A DNA stretch of 47,649 nucleotides from Niallia taxi (GCF_004005475.1 NZ_RZTZ01000023.1:1-47649); one strand, 5' to 3'; positions 15,124-24,572 are shown, counted from the first letter of the stretch. The notes: generated from the letters alone by a model not told the origin. Program-made: numbers and translations.

Positions 15124-17352
15124 TTAGGCTGCTGTCTTTTTAATCAGCCTTTCCCATGATGCTTCTAAGTCACTCCAGTCCATATCCTGACGCTTGCCTT
15201 TATACAGTAGTTCTTCGTATTCAGCAGTCAGTACAGCCATATCACTTGAGTCCAACACATGGTCAATGTATTTGGCATATTCTCTTAATGTCATGTTCTC
15301 TTGTTTGCCCCAGCCTGAGAGCTTTAGCAACTTGAGTAATGTTAAATAAGCTTTTTCAAAATCAGTGCCGTTTTTCCCTCTTTTAAATTTCCATAGATAG
15401 TAATAAGGAAGCCACTTATGTCTTTTCCAGAACAGCAACCAGCTTATCACTAACAGTAAGGCAGCGTAGCCCGCTATCCATTGCCACTTCTCTGCAGCAA
15501 ATGCTTTCAATGCACTCCACCACTTTGTGAAGGAGAATTGCTCGGACTGTTCTGATGCGGTTGTTTCCTCCTCAGGAGTTTGTTCTGCTTCGCTTTGCTC
15601 CTGTTCCTCCTGCTGTGTTTGGTCTGTTTCCTCGGTATCTATGTCGGCTTCGTTTCTGACGTCATTCACATACGTATTTTCGTTTGAAAATCCTTGTGTT
15701 GGTTCGAAGGTTACCCAGCCAGTTCCAGGGAAATATGCCTCTACCCAGGAATGGGCATTATTATTTGTTACATCATATTCACTTATATTGTTCTCCTGTT
15801 GGATAAGCTCTCCTTCTGTGAACCCTTTTACCCATCTTGCAGGTATATCGAGAGCACGGAGCATAACAACCATAGATGTTGAATAGTTATCGCAATAACC
15901 TATTTTTGTTTCAAATAGAAATTGGTCCACATAATCCTCATCATCCGCTGGTACTGCAACATCGCTTTGGCTGTAGACAAAGCCGTTGGCAGAAAAATAA
16001 TTCTCAATCGCTCTTGCTTTAGCAAAAACATTATCTTCATCCTGTGTAATTTCATTTGCTAAATCAATTACCCTCTGTGGAAGATTTTCTGGTAGCTGCG
16101 TATATCTTGCTGCAAACTCTTGATTTCCCCGTAAATATCCTTCCATATCAGCATTTGTCAATGCATCTAAGCTATACTCAGGCTCTTCATACTTAACTGA
16201 ATAAGAATTAACTGGATAATCGAATGAAATCCGTTCATTGCCAGTTTCGACTATCATCATTGCATCAAATGTTGCTATTGCTTCTTTTGCTCCTAATGGA
16301 TACAGCAAATAATCGAATGGCTCTACAAATTGAACCTTACTTTCCTTTTCTTCTGTTGTCACACTGTCTCCACTTTCAAATGCGACAAACGGAATATCTC
16401 CTGCTCCTTCAATTCTTTGAAAGTCTTGCCCATTCATTTCGATTGCTGCTTCTGATTGGACCCAGCCCTTGCCTGTGTAACTATCCTTCGTCTCTACTTT
16501 CCAATAATGAGGAGATTGAACCTCTGTTTGAAACACGACTGTATCGTCAGGCTCAAAATCTCCTCCAAGTCTTGAATCATCAACACCATAACCAACTCGA
16601 TGTGGCCCGGTGCCTGTTCCTTCCCCTCCGCCTTTGTCACCTATTGTTTGGATGAATGGAACAGGGTCTGGCCATAAAGGGTCTGCTTTCGGTGCAGCAA
16701 ATGCAATGGCCGCACTGGCAAAAACGAACAATAATAGTGGCGCAATCCACTTTAATGCCAGAAATTTGCTGCCCGTGATATTCTCCTTGTCTCGCATCCG
16801 GTAGAATGTCAGCATCCCCATTGCTGTAAACCCTATAATCGTAGTCCTTATAATTGCTGCATATGCATTATAGGGAGTAAATGTATCAAGGACGGTTATA
16901 TAAACCATCGTCAGTAGGAAGAACGTGAAAATTCTTCTCCGCTTAATTAGCCAGTAGTCTATTAAGTACGACATTAACCACAGCAATATAAAAAAGAGCA
17001 GGCTCTTAAACATATTAGTCAAATCAGGCCAATTCGTATCAAATAATATGGCGATATTATCTATCATTTCTGCCATAAAAGGCCCAATCCAGCTAAAGGT
17101 TAAAAAGGAAGTTTCATAGTATAAAGATTGTAAAATAAAAATTATATATACTAGTTTGATTAACCCACTCAAAATGGGAGCAAAGCGTAGATAGGCCATA
17201 GCAAGTGAGAGAATCAAAAATATGATAAACACGAGGATATTCCCTGTATTTGTTAATTGCTCCATCGGCCGGAGCCATTCCCATATTAGAAAAAAACCTA
17301 GAACATACAGCATTAAATTTGATATTGCTGTATGTAATCTAATTGAACTCAA
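15124..17352 (-). CDS. Transglutaminase-like membrane protein (TgpA/YebA type)
   Basis: The 742-residue protein has about six N-terminal transmembrane segments (1-220), an extracellular transglutaminase-core domain (about 420-560) and one more segment near 620 followed by a cytoplasmic DUF4129-like tail. The catalytic cysteine is in GYCDNYSTSMVVMLRA and the histidine in NNAHSWVEAYFPGTGW. The third triad position, usually Asp in a DPT motif, is Glu here (FEPTQGF). The linker at about 575-610 is Gln/Glu-rich. The TTG start at 17352 follows GGAGGTGG and overlaps the DUF58 stop. It is the last gene of a MoxR-DUF58-transglutaminase operon, syntenic with B. subtilis yeaC-yeaD-yebA. Substrate unknown. 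Confidence 0.88.
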   Translation of the reverse strand: MSSIRLHTAISNLMLYVLGFFLIWEWLRPMEQLTNTGNILVFIIFLILSLAMAYLRFAPILSGLIKLVYIIFILQSLYYETSFLTFSWIGPFMAEMIDNIAILFDTNWPDLTNMFKSLLFFILLWLMSYLIDYWLIKRRRIFTFFLLTMVYITVLDTFTPYNAYAAIIRTTIIGFTAMGMLTFYRMRDKENITGSKFLALKWIAPLLLFVFASAAIAFAAPKADPLWPDPVPFIQTIGDKGGGEGTGTGPHRVGYGVDDSRLGGDFEPDDTVVFQTEVQSPHYWKVETKDSYTGKGWVQSEAAIEMNGQDFQRIEGAGDIPFVAFESGDSVTTEEKESKVQFVEPFDYLLYPLGAKEAIATFDAMMIVETGNERISFDYPVNSYSVKYEEPEYSLDALTNADMEGYLRGNQEFAARYTQLPENLPQRVIDLANEITQDEDNVFAKARAIENYFSANGFVYSQSDVAVPADDEDYVDQFLFETKIGYCDNYSTSMVVMLRALDIPARWVKGFTEGELIQQENNISEYDVTNNNAHSWVEAYFPGTGWVTFEPTQGFSNENTYVNDVRNEADIDTEETDQTQQEEQEQSEAEQTPEEETTASEQSEQFSFTKWWSALKAFAAEKWQWIAGYAALLLVISWLLFWKRHKWLPYYYLWKFKRGKNGTDFEKAYLTLLKLLKLSGWGKQENMTLREYAKYIDHVLDSSDMAVLTAEYEELLYKGKRQDMDWSDLEASWERLIKKTAA

Positions 17353-18557
17353 CTAGTTGCCACCTCCGAAAATGCCTCTTTGAATCTCCCTTTTGACACT
17401 GGGATGACGATTATACCTCTTGATGACGCCCCAGCTTTTAAGCTTCTTTCCTGCTGTGTCATACTCTCATTTGCTTCCTTGACGAGAAATACAACAACTT
17501 GCTGACGTTTATTTGCAAGATAGCTTGTCTTTTCAATGAGCTGCTTCGTTAAGTTCGTTGTAGTAATCAATAACGCAGCCTGCTGCTGTAGTGTGGACAT
17601 TTCATTATCGAGCACGTTCGCCAAAGAAAGCGGGGACTCATCCTCACACTTTGCTAAATGATGAAACAGAAGGCTTCGCTGACCTTCCCCTCCTCTTATA
17701 GGAAAAGCTGTCCGCTCCTTTTCTACCGTCAGCAAACCTACTTGGGCACCTTTGCGGATAATTCCTCTTATTAAAGAGGCAGTAAAGGATACAAGTGTCT
17801 CAAATCCATTACTCTTCTCACAATCAAGCACTACTAGAATGTCATGGGATTGCTTTTGTTCAAACTCCTTTGTCATGAATGAATCTCTTTTGGCACTTGC
17901 CTTCCAATTAATCCAAGAAAACCTGTCACCAGTCTGGTATTCTCGAATCCCAACTGCCATTGTCGTATCCCGTTGAACTCGCTCCTTTGAAACCGTTGCT
18001 CCTTGGTCATAATGAGTCGAGAAAGGCTTATAAGAAAGCTCCTCGTAAACTGGATAGACAATAATCCGACTAGGGACAGCAATGGCAGCTTCTTTTTCCA
18101 TCAATCCGAGTGGATCTCCTGTTTTAACAGATACCTCATTAAACAAATGCTCGCCTCTCGGAAGAGCATCTACTTGATAAGTAAAGACAATCCGCTTTTT
18201 GAACCCTGGGAAAATCAATACTTTTCCGGAAGCCTTCTCCTTCAATGCAAAACTGAATTTATCTTCTACTAACAGGTAGAACAGTGGAAACACCGATTTT
18301 CTTGTCAGCTCTACCTCGACTGTCATTGATTCCATTGCATTGTATTCATGCTTCGCAATTTTCCTTACTGCCTTCCATTCCTTTAACGGATACATGGCAA
18401 GCAGCGCTCCATATATGGCAAAAGGCAGAAAGCTGTAAAATAAAAACCAGCTGACAAATCCTCCTTGAAACATGGCATAAGCAAATGCAGCTCCTGCTAA
18501 TAAAAACAAGATGAGAAGCTTCCAAATGCTAAGCATTCTTCTTAACAATGTTTTCAT
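17349..18557 (-). CDS. DUF58 protein (YeaD-like, von Willebrand-type fold)
   Basis: The 402-residue protein has two N-terminal membrane segments (about 10-55), a beta-rich middle and the DUF58 hallmark GIREYQTGDRFSWINWKASA, followed by FEQKQSHDILVVLDCE, typical of vWA-like domains that act with MoxR ATPases. ATG at 18557 overlaps the MoxR stop by one base (TGATG); an in-frame TTG one codon earlier is possible. It is coupled to the transglutaminase gene by a 4-nt overlap. The three proteins probably form one membrane-associated unit; its job is not established. Confidence 0.88.
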   Translation of the reverse strand: MKTLLRRMLSIWKLLILFLLAGAAFAYAMFQGGFVSWFLFYSFLPFAIYGALLAMYPLKEWKAVRKIAKHEYNAMESMTVEVELTRKSVFPLFYLLVEDKFSFALKEKASGKVLIFPGFKKRIVFTYQVDALPRGEHLFNEVSVKTGDPLGLMEKEAAIAVPSRIIVYPVYEELSYKPFSTHYDQGATVSKERVQRDTTMAVGIREYQTGDRFSWINWKASAKRDSFMTKEFEQKQSHDILVVLDCEKSNGFETLVSFTASLIRGIIRKGAQVGLLTVEKERTAFPIRGGEGQRSLLFHHLAKCEDESPLSLANVLDNEMSTLQQQAALLITTTNLTKQLIEKTSYLANKRQQVVVFLVKEANESMTQQERSLKAGASSRGIIVIPVSKGRFKEAFSEVATS

Positions 18558-19516
18558 CAAGAACCGAGCCTTCTAACCGGGACTTGTACTGTAGCCATAA
18601 TCTCATCCATAATATCCTCTGCTGTAATTCCATCGAATTTAGCTTCTGATTTCAAGATAATTCTATGAGAAAAGACTGCTTTAACAAGGTATTGGACATC
18701 ATCAGGAATAACATAATCCCTGCCTTGAACAAATGCATAGCTTTGAACCGCCCTCATTAATGCAATGGAACCGCGGGGGCTGGCACCTAAATACACATGT
18801 GGATGTGTTCTAGTTTCAGCTGCAAGGTCCACAATATATTTTTTTATCGTGGCATCAACGTATATCTTTTTCACTTCAGCCTGGAGCATAATAAGCTCTT
18901 CTAATGTAACAACACTGTTAAGCTCTTCAATCGGAGCGGATGTTTGCACTCTAGTAAGTACATCCATCTCTTCCTCATGTGTTGGGTAGCCCATTTTCAT
19001 TTTAAGAAGAAAACGGTCTAATTGAGCTTCTGGAAGAGGGTATGTCCCTTCGTATTCGATTGGATTTTGAGTGGCCATAACAAAGAACGGCTTTTTCAGT
19101 TGATGTGTAACACCATCAATAGTCACACTGCTTTCTTCCATAGCCTCTAATAAAGCGGATTGGGTTTTTGGTGAGGTTCTGTTAATTTCATCTGCCAGAA
19201 TGATATTTCCTAAAATCGGTCCAGGCAGAAACTGAAACTCCATTTCTTTCGGATTGTAAATAGATACACCTGTCACATCAGATGGAAGTAAATCGGGGGT
19301 AAATTGAATTCTGCGGAAGTTTGCCCCGACTGATTTTGCTAAGGAACGAACCATCATTGTTTTTCCTACTCCGGGAACATCCTCTAGCAAAACATGTCCT
19401 TGTGCTAACAAGGCGATTAAGCTTAGCTCCGCAACATCCCGCTTACCAATCATTACCTTTTCTATATTTTCAATGATGCTGTTTACCTTGCTATTAGTTT
19501 CTCTTGTAATCGTCAT
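18557..19516 (-). CDS. MoxR-family AAA+ ATPase (YeaC-like)
   Basis: The 319-residue ATPase has Walker A (LEDVPGVGKTMM, about 42-53), Walker B with sensor (NIILADEINRTSPKTQSAL), the MoxR segment LLEAMEE, sensor 1 (FVMATQNPIEYEGTYPLPEA) and arginine-finger region LDRFLLK. MoxR proteins act as chaperone-like partners of vWA/DUF58 proteins, and the DUF58 gene follows immediately. The open frame runs 31 codons further upstream, but the ATG at 19516 has AGGAGGAG six bases before it and the family normally starts here. It is the first gene of the operon; no clear promoter was found. Confidence 0.92.
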   Translation of the reverse strand: MTITRETNSKVNSIIENIEKVMIGKRDVAELSLIALLAQGHVLLEDVPGVGKTMMVRSLAKSVGANFRRIQFTPDLLPSDVTGVSIYNPKEMEFQFLPGPILGNIILADEINRTSPKTQSALLEAMEESSVTIDGVTHQLKKPFFVMATQNPIEYEGTYPLPEAQLDRFLLKMKMGYPTHEEEMDVLTRVQTSAPIEELNSVVTLEELIMLQAEVKKIYVDATIKKYIVDLAAETRTHPHVYLGASPRGSIALMRAVQSYAFVQGRDYVIPDDVQYLVKAVFSHRIILKSEAKFDGITAEDIMDEIMATVQVPVRRLGS

Positions 19517-19573
19517 GCTTCTCCTCCTATAAAAAAGTTCCCTGCAACAGAAATAGCTTATAAAGGACAGAAA

Positions 19574-19603
19574 GGACAGCCACGACTTCTCAAATGGCCG
19601 TCC
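19574..19603 (-). terminator. Probable terminator of the TerD-family gene
   Basis: A 9-bp stem (GGACGGCCA with TGGCTGTCC, one G-U pair; 19603-19595 and 19582-19574) and a 12-nt loop lie 27 nt after the stop on the minus strand, followed by an interrupted T run. Confidence 0.6.
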
Positions 19604-19629
19604 AATCATTAAATAATTTTATCTATGCC

Positions 19630-21069
19630 TTAGGATAAGAACTCGTTTGGATTAAGGCCAAGCTCCTGACAAATCTCTGCGACCGTTTGTTTTTCCCTTT
19701 GGTCGAAGTGCCCGTCTGCATAACCGATGGAAATACAGTATCTTGCCACAAGTCTAGCAACCTCCGGCTTTGAACGAACCTTTCCTAATGCTCTGAAGGC
19801 TTCTGCTCTGCCGACTATTTGATCATATTCTATTCTTCTTACAAAATGATTGAATTGCTGCTGAACCTTGTTTATATCAAATACCCGCAGCTCCTCGCTT
19901 TGATGGATAAATTCCATCATCTTCCGTTCTTCAGCAGGATCGAGCCTGCCGTCTGCCATGCTGACAAGGGCACACGACGCAACAACTGCATCTAGAACAT
20001 CAGGACTTTTAAAGCGCATGAACAGCTCCTTTGCCCGCTGTTTTTGCTGCCTGCCCCACTCTGCGTAGTCTGTATTGGATGGTGACCAATTGTTTCCACA
20101 GCTATTGCAAGTGAACTTCAGCTGGTTTTTGCCGATAAATCCTCCCAGCAAACCAATTGGACCAAGTATTAAGCCGCCAATTGCCGCTTTCCCCAAGCCA
20201 AAGCCCTTTTCACCTGTTCTCACATTTGTGCTGCTGCATCTAGGACAGACAATATTATCACCACCATAAGCTCCTGCTGGTGGCTGGCTATGACCGTACC
20301 CTTGCTGCTGATAGCCTCCAACAGGTGCTTGTCCATAAGCTGGTGCTGGCGGACTGGAGGGAGCGAAAGAGCCTGTCCCGCTAGCTGGAAATGAGCTTGA
20401 GTAGGTGTTCGTGTTATCGTAATATGGTTGATTTTGAGCAGGCGGAGCGAAGCTTTGTGGCTGGGCAGTAAAGGAATTTTGTTGTGCTGGCTCATCATCG
20501 ACCGTAACTCCGAAATTCCTGCACAATGCAGCAAGCCCGCCTTGAAAGCCGCTTCCGATTGCATTAAACTTCCATTCACCGTTATGACGATATAATTCAG
20601 CAGCAACGATTGCCGTCTCTACTGTGTACTCCCGGCCAAGATTAAAACGAATTAGCTCTGTTTGATTGCCTTCATTTACAATCCTTACATAGGCATTCGA
20701 AATATGTCCAAAATTCTGCCCTTTTTCATAAGCATTATGTATGGTAATCGTGAAGGCAACTCGCTGTATGGAAGGAGGGACTCTGTTCAGGTCTACTCTT
20801 ATTTGTTCATCATCTTGATGACCGATGCCTGTCCTGTTGTCACCGCTGTATATGACAGAACCGCCCGCTCCATTCGGGTTATTGTAAAAAATAAAATCCT
20901 GATCACTAAGAACCTTGCTGTTGCCTCCAAGCAAAAAAGCAGAAGCATCTAAATCATAATCAGCTCCCATTTGATTGATGTCCCAGCCTAACCCAACCGT
21001 TACCGTGCTTAAACCAGGATGAGACTTCGTTAAGTCCACCTTCTGGCCTTTGCTAAGCATTACGCCCAT
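19630..21069 (-). CDS. TerD-family stress protein with zinc-ribbon and TerB-like domains
   Basis: Three parts are visible in 479 residues. Residues 1-190 are a TerD domain (LSKGQKVDLTK, GLGWD, DYDLDASAFLL, FGHISNAYVRIVNE, FNLGREYTVETA), a calcium-binding fold of tellurite/general stress proteins. Residues 195-275 are a low-complexity linker rich in Gln, Pro, Ser, Tyr and Gly. Residues 280-335 have two CxxC pairs (CPRCSSTN and CNSCGNNW) separated by a glycine-rich hydrophobic loop, resembling a zinc ribbon with a membrane-inserting hairpin. The C-terminal 120 residues are an alpha-helical TerB-like domain with two acidic repeats (SMADGRLDPAEE, GYADGHFDQREK). AGGAGG lies 7 nt before the ATG. 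It is monocistronic and likely belongs to envelope stress. Confidence 0.9.
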   Translation of the reverse strand: MGVMLSKGQKVDLTKSHPGLSTVTVGLGWDINQMGADYDLDASAFLLGGNSKVLSDQDFIFYNNPNGAGGSVIYSGDNRTGIGHQDDEQIRVDLNRVPPSIQRVAFTITIHNAYEKGQNFGHISNAYVRIVNEGNQTELIRFNLGREYTVETAIVAAELYRHNGEWKFNAIGSGFQGGLAALCRNFGVTVDDEPAQQNSFTAQPQSFAPPAQNQPYYDNTNTYSSSFPASGTGSFAPSSPPAPAYGQAPVGGYQQQGYGHSQPPAGAYGGDNIVCPRCSSTNVRTGEKGFGLGKAAIGGLILGPIGLLGGFIGKNQLKFTCNSCGNNWSPSNTDYAEWGRQQKQRAKELFMRFKSPDVLDAVVASCALVSMADGRLDPAEERKMMEFIHQSEELRVFDINKVQQQFNHFVRRIEYDQIVGRAEAFRALGKVRSKPEVARLVARYCISIGYADGHFDQREKQTVAEICQELGLNPNEFLS

Positions 21070-21255
21070 TACTATTCCTCCTTATATCTAAGTGCCCATT
21101 TTGTTCATAGTATTAATTTTTATTGTACATGAGTTCGCTATTATTTGGAATTTTCAAACCTGTCTATTTACGTGTCAAAATTAAAAAGGTTCCCCTTTTT
21201 CCATACCATTCGTTTAAAAAAGCCTATTTTCCTTCTTTAGCTTGCAATATAACAA

Positions 21256-21280
21256 ACAAAAGGGCTCTCTAATAAGAGCC
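21256..21280 (-). terminator. Terminator of the GGDEF-EAL gene
   Basis: A 6-bp GGCTCT/AGAGCC stem (21263-21268 and 21275-21280) abuts the stop codon and is followed on the minus strand by TTTTGTTTG. A second hairpin, AAAAAGG/CCTTTTT around 21183-21200, lies further on before the TerD gene. Confidence 0.72.
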
Positions 21281-23176
21281 TTAAATAGAGGACGAAATCG
21301 GCGGCCTCTTCAAGTATTCTTCCATCTCTTCTGCTGTAATCGGTTTGCTGAAAAAATAGCCTTGCATTTCACTGCAATGTAAATCCTGAAGCTGCTTACA
21401 CTGTTCCATTGTTTCCACACCTTCAGCGGTTACATGCATCCCAAGCTTGTTTGCCATTGAAATAATTAATGCAACAATCTCTTTATCCTTTTGTAAATCT
21501 CTTATAAAGGACTGGTCAATCTTTAACCTGTCTATTGGCATTTTTCTTAATACACTTAAAGAGGAGTAGCCTGTGCCGAAATCATCAATTGCAATTGTCA
21601 GTCCATTGCTTTTCAGCAGATTGAGCTTATCAATTGCCTCATCTAGATAAATAGTCAAAACACTTTCTGTAATCTCCAATTGAACATCACTTGGTTCAAC
21701 TCCTGCCTCCTCTATTGCGTAAAGAGTGCTCTCCACAAAGTCGGCTTGCTGAAATAATAATGGGGACACATTAATGCAAATTGACATTTTAATCCCTTTA
21801 TCATTCCAGCTTCTCAGCTGCCTGCTCGCTTCATTCATCACCCACTTGCTTAGTGCATTGATCGTTCCCATTTCTTCTGCAATAGGAATAAAGCGTGCAG
21901 GTGAAATCAAACCAGTCTCAGGATGCTTCCAGCGCAGTAATGCCTCTACACCTAATACCTTATTAGCCATTACATCAATTTTAGGCTGATAGACTAAGAA
22001 GAAATGGTTATCGATATTTTCTATCGCCTTTCTTAGCTCATGCTGAAGGTGGAGCCTTTCAACCATAAATATCCTCATACTTTTTGTGAAAAGCTGTGAA
22101 TTGTTCCGTCCCTTTTCCTTGGCAAAGTACATCGCGATATCGGCATTTTTTTCAAGCGTCTCCAGTTCTTCCCCATGAAAAGGAAAAATGGCAATGCCAA
22201 TGCTTAACGTAATATAGAATTCCTGATTTTCAATATACAATGGCTCATTGAATGTTGTTATTAAATTATCGGCAATAATTTCTGCCTCTTTTTCAGATTG
22301 AATGTCTGGAATCATAACAGTAAACTCATCTCCACCATACCGTGAAACAAGTCCTCGTTCCGGTATACACCCGACAATTCTTTCTGCAAGTCCCTTTAGC
22401 ACCTTATCCCCCATATCATGACCAATGCTGTCATTGATTCCTTTAAAATGATCTAAGTCGATAAATAACAATGCTAGCTTATCCATTTCCACACTAGCGT
22501 TTGATAATGTCTCCTCAAATGATTGGGAAAGCATCCGGCGATTTGCCAGGTTTGTAAGTGGATCATAGAACGCCAGTCTCTCCAACTTCCTTTGATATTT
22601 ACGCTTTTCTGTATTATCTAAAATGGAACCCATAATTGCAGGTGCGTCATTATGTATGACACTTGCTTTATGGGACAGAACCACAACGTCAAGCATTGTT
22701 CCATCCTTTTTCTTAAGCTGCAGTTCTGCCTTATTATTGTACAGACCTACTTCATTTCCTTCCTGCAAAGGCAAAATCAGTTCAGAAAAATGCATTTGCA
22801 GCAGTTCTTTGCTGCTGTAGCCACTTAGGTCAAGAAAGGTGGAATTAACATAAGCAAATCTTCCTTCATGCAGGATATAAATTCCCAGAAGAGATTCTTC
22901 AACCAATGTCCTAAATTTAAATTCTGCATTTAAGCGCCTTCTGTTTGATTGTTCATTTCGAATTCTCTCTCTTCTTATTAAAAGATAAAGAATAACACTC
23001 GTCACACAGATGAATATCCATCCCTTTAACATTTCATAGGATGCGAAATTGCGCAAATTGCCAGTGAAATAGGTGAGAATATATGATGAGAACAAAACCC
23101 AGCATGCAGATATGATCAAATAGATAAGCGGTATCCTCATGTCGGAGTTTTTATATATATTAAATGGTCTTTTCAT
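21281..23176 (-). CDS. Membrane PAS-GGDEF-EAL cyclic-di-GMP protein
   Basis: The 631-residue signalling protein has two N-terminal transmembrane segments (about 15-70), a PAS domain (about 85-200), GGDEF (about 200-360) and EAL (about 370-620). The diguanylate cyclase motif is intact (SRYGGDEF), but the RxxD inhibitory site before it is not recognisable. The phosphodiesterase motifs are all present: VEALLRWKHP, EITESV, IDDFGTGYSSL, KIDQSFI, AEGVET and QGYFFSKP. It could therefore make or degrade c-di-GMP; a hydrolase with a GTP-sensing GGDEF is common. ATG at 23176 has AAGGAG eight bases upstream; a TTG one codon earlier is possible. It stands alone between terminators. Confidence 0.93.
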   Translation of the reverse strand: MKRPFNIYKNSDMRIPLIYLIISACWVLFSSYILTYFTGNLRNFASYEMLKGWIFICVTSVILYLLIRRERIRNEQSNRRRLNAEFKFRTLVEESLLGIYILHEGRFAYVNSTFLDLSGYSSKELLQMHFSELILPLQEGNEVGLYNNKAELQLKKKDGTMLDVVVLSHKASVIHNDAPAIMGSILDNTEKRKYQRKLERLAFYDPLTNLANRRMLSQSFEETLSNASVEMDKLALLFIDLDHFKGINDSIGHDMGDKVLKGLAERIVGCIPERGLVSRYGGDEFTVMIPDIQSEKEAEIIADNLITTFNEPLYIENQEFYITLSIGIAIFPFHGEELETLEKNADIAMYFAKEKGRNNSQLFTKSMRIFMVERLHLQHELRKAIENIDNHFFLVYQPKIDVMANKVLGVEALLRWKHPETGLISPARFIPIAEEMGTINALSKWVMNEASRQLRSWNDKGIKMSICINVSPLLFQQADFVESTLYAIEEAGVEPSDVQLEITESVLTIYLDEAIDKLNLLKSNGLTIAIDDFGTGYSSLSVLRKMPIDRLKIDQSFIRDLQKDKEIVALIISMANKLGMHVTAEGVETMEQCKQLQDLHCSEMQGYFFSKPITAEEMEEYLKRPPISSSI

Positions 23177-23440
23177 CAATACTTCTCCTTTTACTGCTTC
23201 TTTTTTGCGGATTTTTATTAGTATTTACCAAGACACGAAAAGAAATTTATGAACCGAGGAAAGTGGATATTACATCGTTGTTTCTTTTTTAACAGACTTC
23301 CAAGACATATCGTCATATTGTTTTCTATCAGTAAAGAAAGTGGCCTTCTGTCATCTATCTGTCTTTTTGTGTCACTTTTATTTAATCTTCGCTTCATTGT
23401 CTTTATTGTACAATTTATATGTAAAGGAGTTGTGTTACAT

Positions 23441-23620
23441 ATGCTTTTTGGATCCGTTATTTGCGCTATCCGCAAGTACCATAAATACAGCTATTATTAT
23501 AGTGGCGAATGTATAACATGCGGAAAAATCCGTAAGGAATATGAAAAAGAAAAAACCGAAAATAAACCTACGGAAGAAACCTATAAAACCGATGGTCACG
23601 AAGAATCCATTGATAAATGA
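23441..23620 (+). CDS. Small protein of 59 residues with CxxC motif, unknown function
   Basis: The ATG at 23441 has AAAGGAG 11 nt upstream and a very strong terminator follows the stop, so a short transcribed gene is likely. The product starts MLFGSVICAIRKYHKYSYYY, contains ECITCGK and ends in a run of Lys, Glu and Thr. The open frame extends upstream to 23249 through hydrophobic, gene-unlike sequence without a ribosome site, so the short form is preferred. Two cysteines two residues apart could bind metal; nothing else is known. Confidence 0.6.
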   Translation: MLFGSVICAIRKYHKYSYYYSGECITCGKIRKEYEKEKTENKPTEETYKTDGHEESIDK

Positions 23621-23647
23621 TGAGCCTTGATAAGGCTCATTTTTTTT
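23620..23647 (+). terminator. Strong terminator after the 59-residue gene
   Basis: A 9-bp stem ATGAGCCTT/AAGGCTCAT (23620-23628 and 23632-23640) with a 3-nt loop is followed by eight T. Confidence 0.92.
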
Positions 23648-23665
23648 GCCAATTATTAGCATGTT

Positions 23666-23691
23666 GTTTACTTTAAATCGAGTAGGGGTAC
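23666..23691 (+). promoter_or_regulatory. SigB general-stress promoter of the manganese catalase gene
   Basis: GTTTAC (23666-23671) and GGGTAC (23686-23691) are separated by exactly 14 bp. This is one mismatch from each SigB hexamer (GTTTAA, GGGTAT). It lies about 40 nt before the catalase start. Confidence 0.8.
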
Positions 23692-23732
23692 TTCATAAGC
23701 GTAACTGCTATAACCAAAAGGAGGAGATATAT

Positions 23733-24572
23733 GTGTTTCGTCATCAAAAGGAATTACAGTTTGAAGTAAAGGTAGACAAGCCAGATCCAATGCTGGCACG
23801 CCAAATTCAAGAGGTTCTTGGTGGACAATTCGGAGAAATGACTGTTATGATGCAATATCTTTTTCAAGGGTTTAATTGTCGTGGGAATGAAAAATATAAG
23901 GATATGCTGATGGATATCGGTACTGAGGAAATTGGACATGTTGAAATGCTATGTTCCCTTATAAGCCAGCTGCTAGATGGCGCATCACCAGATGATCAGG
24001 CAGAAGCAGCTAAAGATCCAACGATAGCTGCTATTATGGGCGGAGTTAATCCACAGCATTTGCTAGTAAGTGGTTTGGGAGGCCTTCCTACTAACTCTAA
24101 CGGAGTACCTTGGAATGGTTCTTATATCGTAGCAAGCGGAAATCTTTTGGCAGACATGCGATCAAACCTTCATGCTGAAAGCCAAGGCCGCCTGCAGGTT
24201 GCGCGACTTTACCATATGACAAAAGACGAAGGTGTCAGAGCTACATTTAGAAAAATGCTGGCTCGTGACAGATATCACCAATATCAATGGCTTGCAGCGA
24301 TCGAGGAGCTAGAAGCGAAAAACGGAGTTGTTGTACCAGCAAGCTTCCCGCCAGAAATGGAAATGGAATCACAGCCTGAAGCTTATGAATTCTGGAATCT
24401 TTCTGAAGGAACAGAGTCATCTGACGGCTTATGGGCAACTGGATCAGCACAGGATGGTTCTGGGGACTTTGTATATGTGAAGGAGCCTGTTGCAAAAGGA
24501 CAAGTACCTAAAAATAAGGTGCCAGCAGAATCGCTGCACCATGACTTAAATACAATCGACGCACTCAAATAA
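23733..24572 (+). CDS. Manganese catalase (YdbD-like)
   Basis: A di-manganese catalase that breaks down hydrogen peroxide in the cytoplasm. The 279 residues carry all five metal ligands in the expected places: E35 (QFGEMTVMM), E66 and H69 (GTEEIGHVEM), E149 (LHAESQGRLQVARLY) and H182 (ARDRYHQYQW). GTG at 23733 is chosen because AGGAGGAG lies just upstream and family members start here; the open frame extends 29 codons further without family similarity. The SigB promoter and the RsbR-like neighbour (24612-25457) place it in the general stress response, as for B. subtilis ydbD. It ends in a long bidirectional hairpin. Confidence 0.94.
   Translation: MFRHQKELQFEVKVDKPDPMLARQIQEVLGGQFGEMTVMMQYLFQGFNCRGNEKYKDMLMDIGTEEIGHVEMLCSLISQLLDGASPDDQAEAAKDPTIAAIMGGVNPQHLLVSGLGGLPTNSNGVPWNGSYIVASGNLLADMRSNLHAESQGRLQVARLYHMTKDEGVRATFRKMLARDRYHQYQWLAAIEELEAKNGVVVPASFPPEMEMESQPEAYEFWNLSEGTESSDGLWATGSAQDGSGDFVYVKEPVAKGQVPKNKVPAESLHHDLNTIDALK

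Noticed and set aside
16224-16655. 143-codon plus-strand frame opposite the transglutaminase gene
   Set aside because: Leu-rich shadow frame with no start signal; the opposite strand carries a clear gene.
23249-23440. Upstream extension of the 59-residue gene to a 123-codon frame
   Set aside because: No ribosome site and spacer-like sequence; the AAAGGAG site favours the ATG at 23441.
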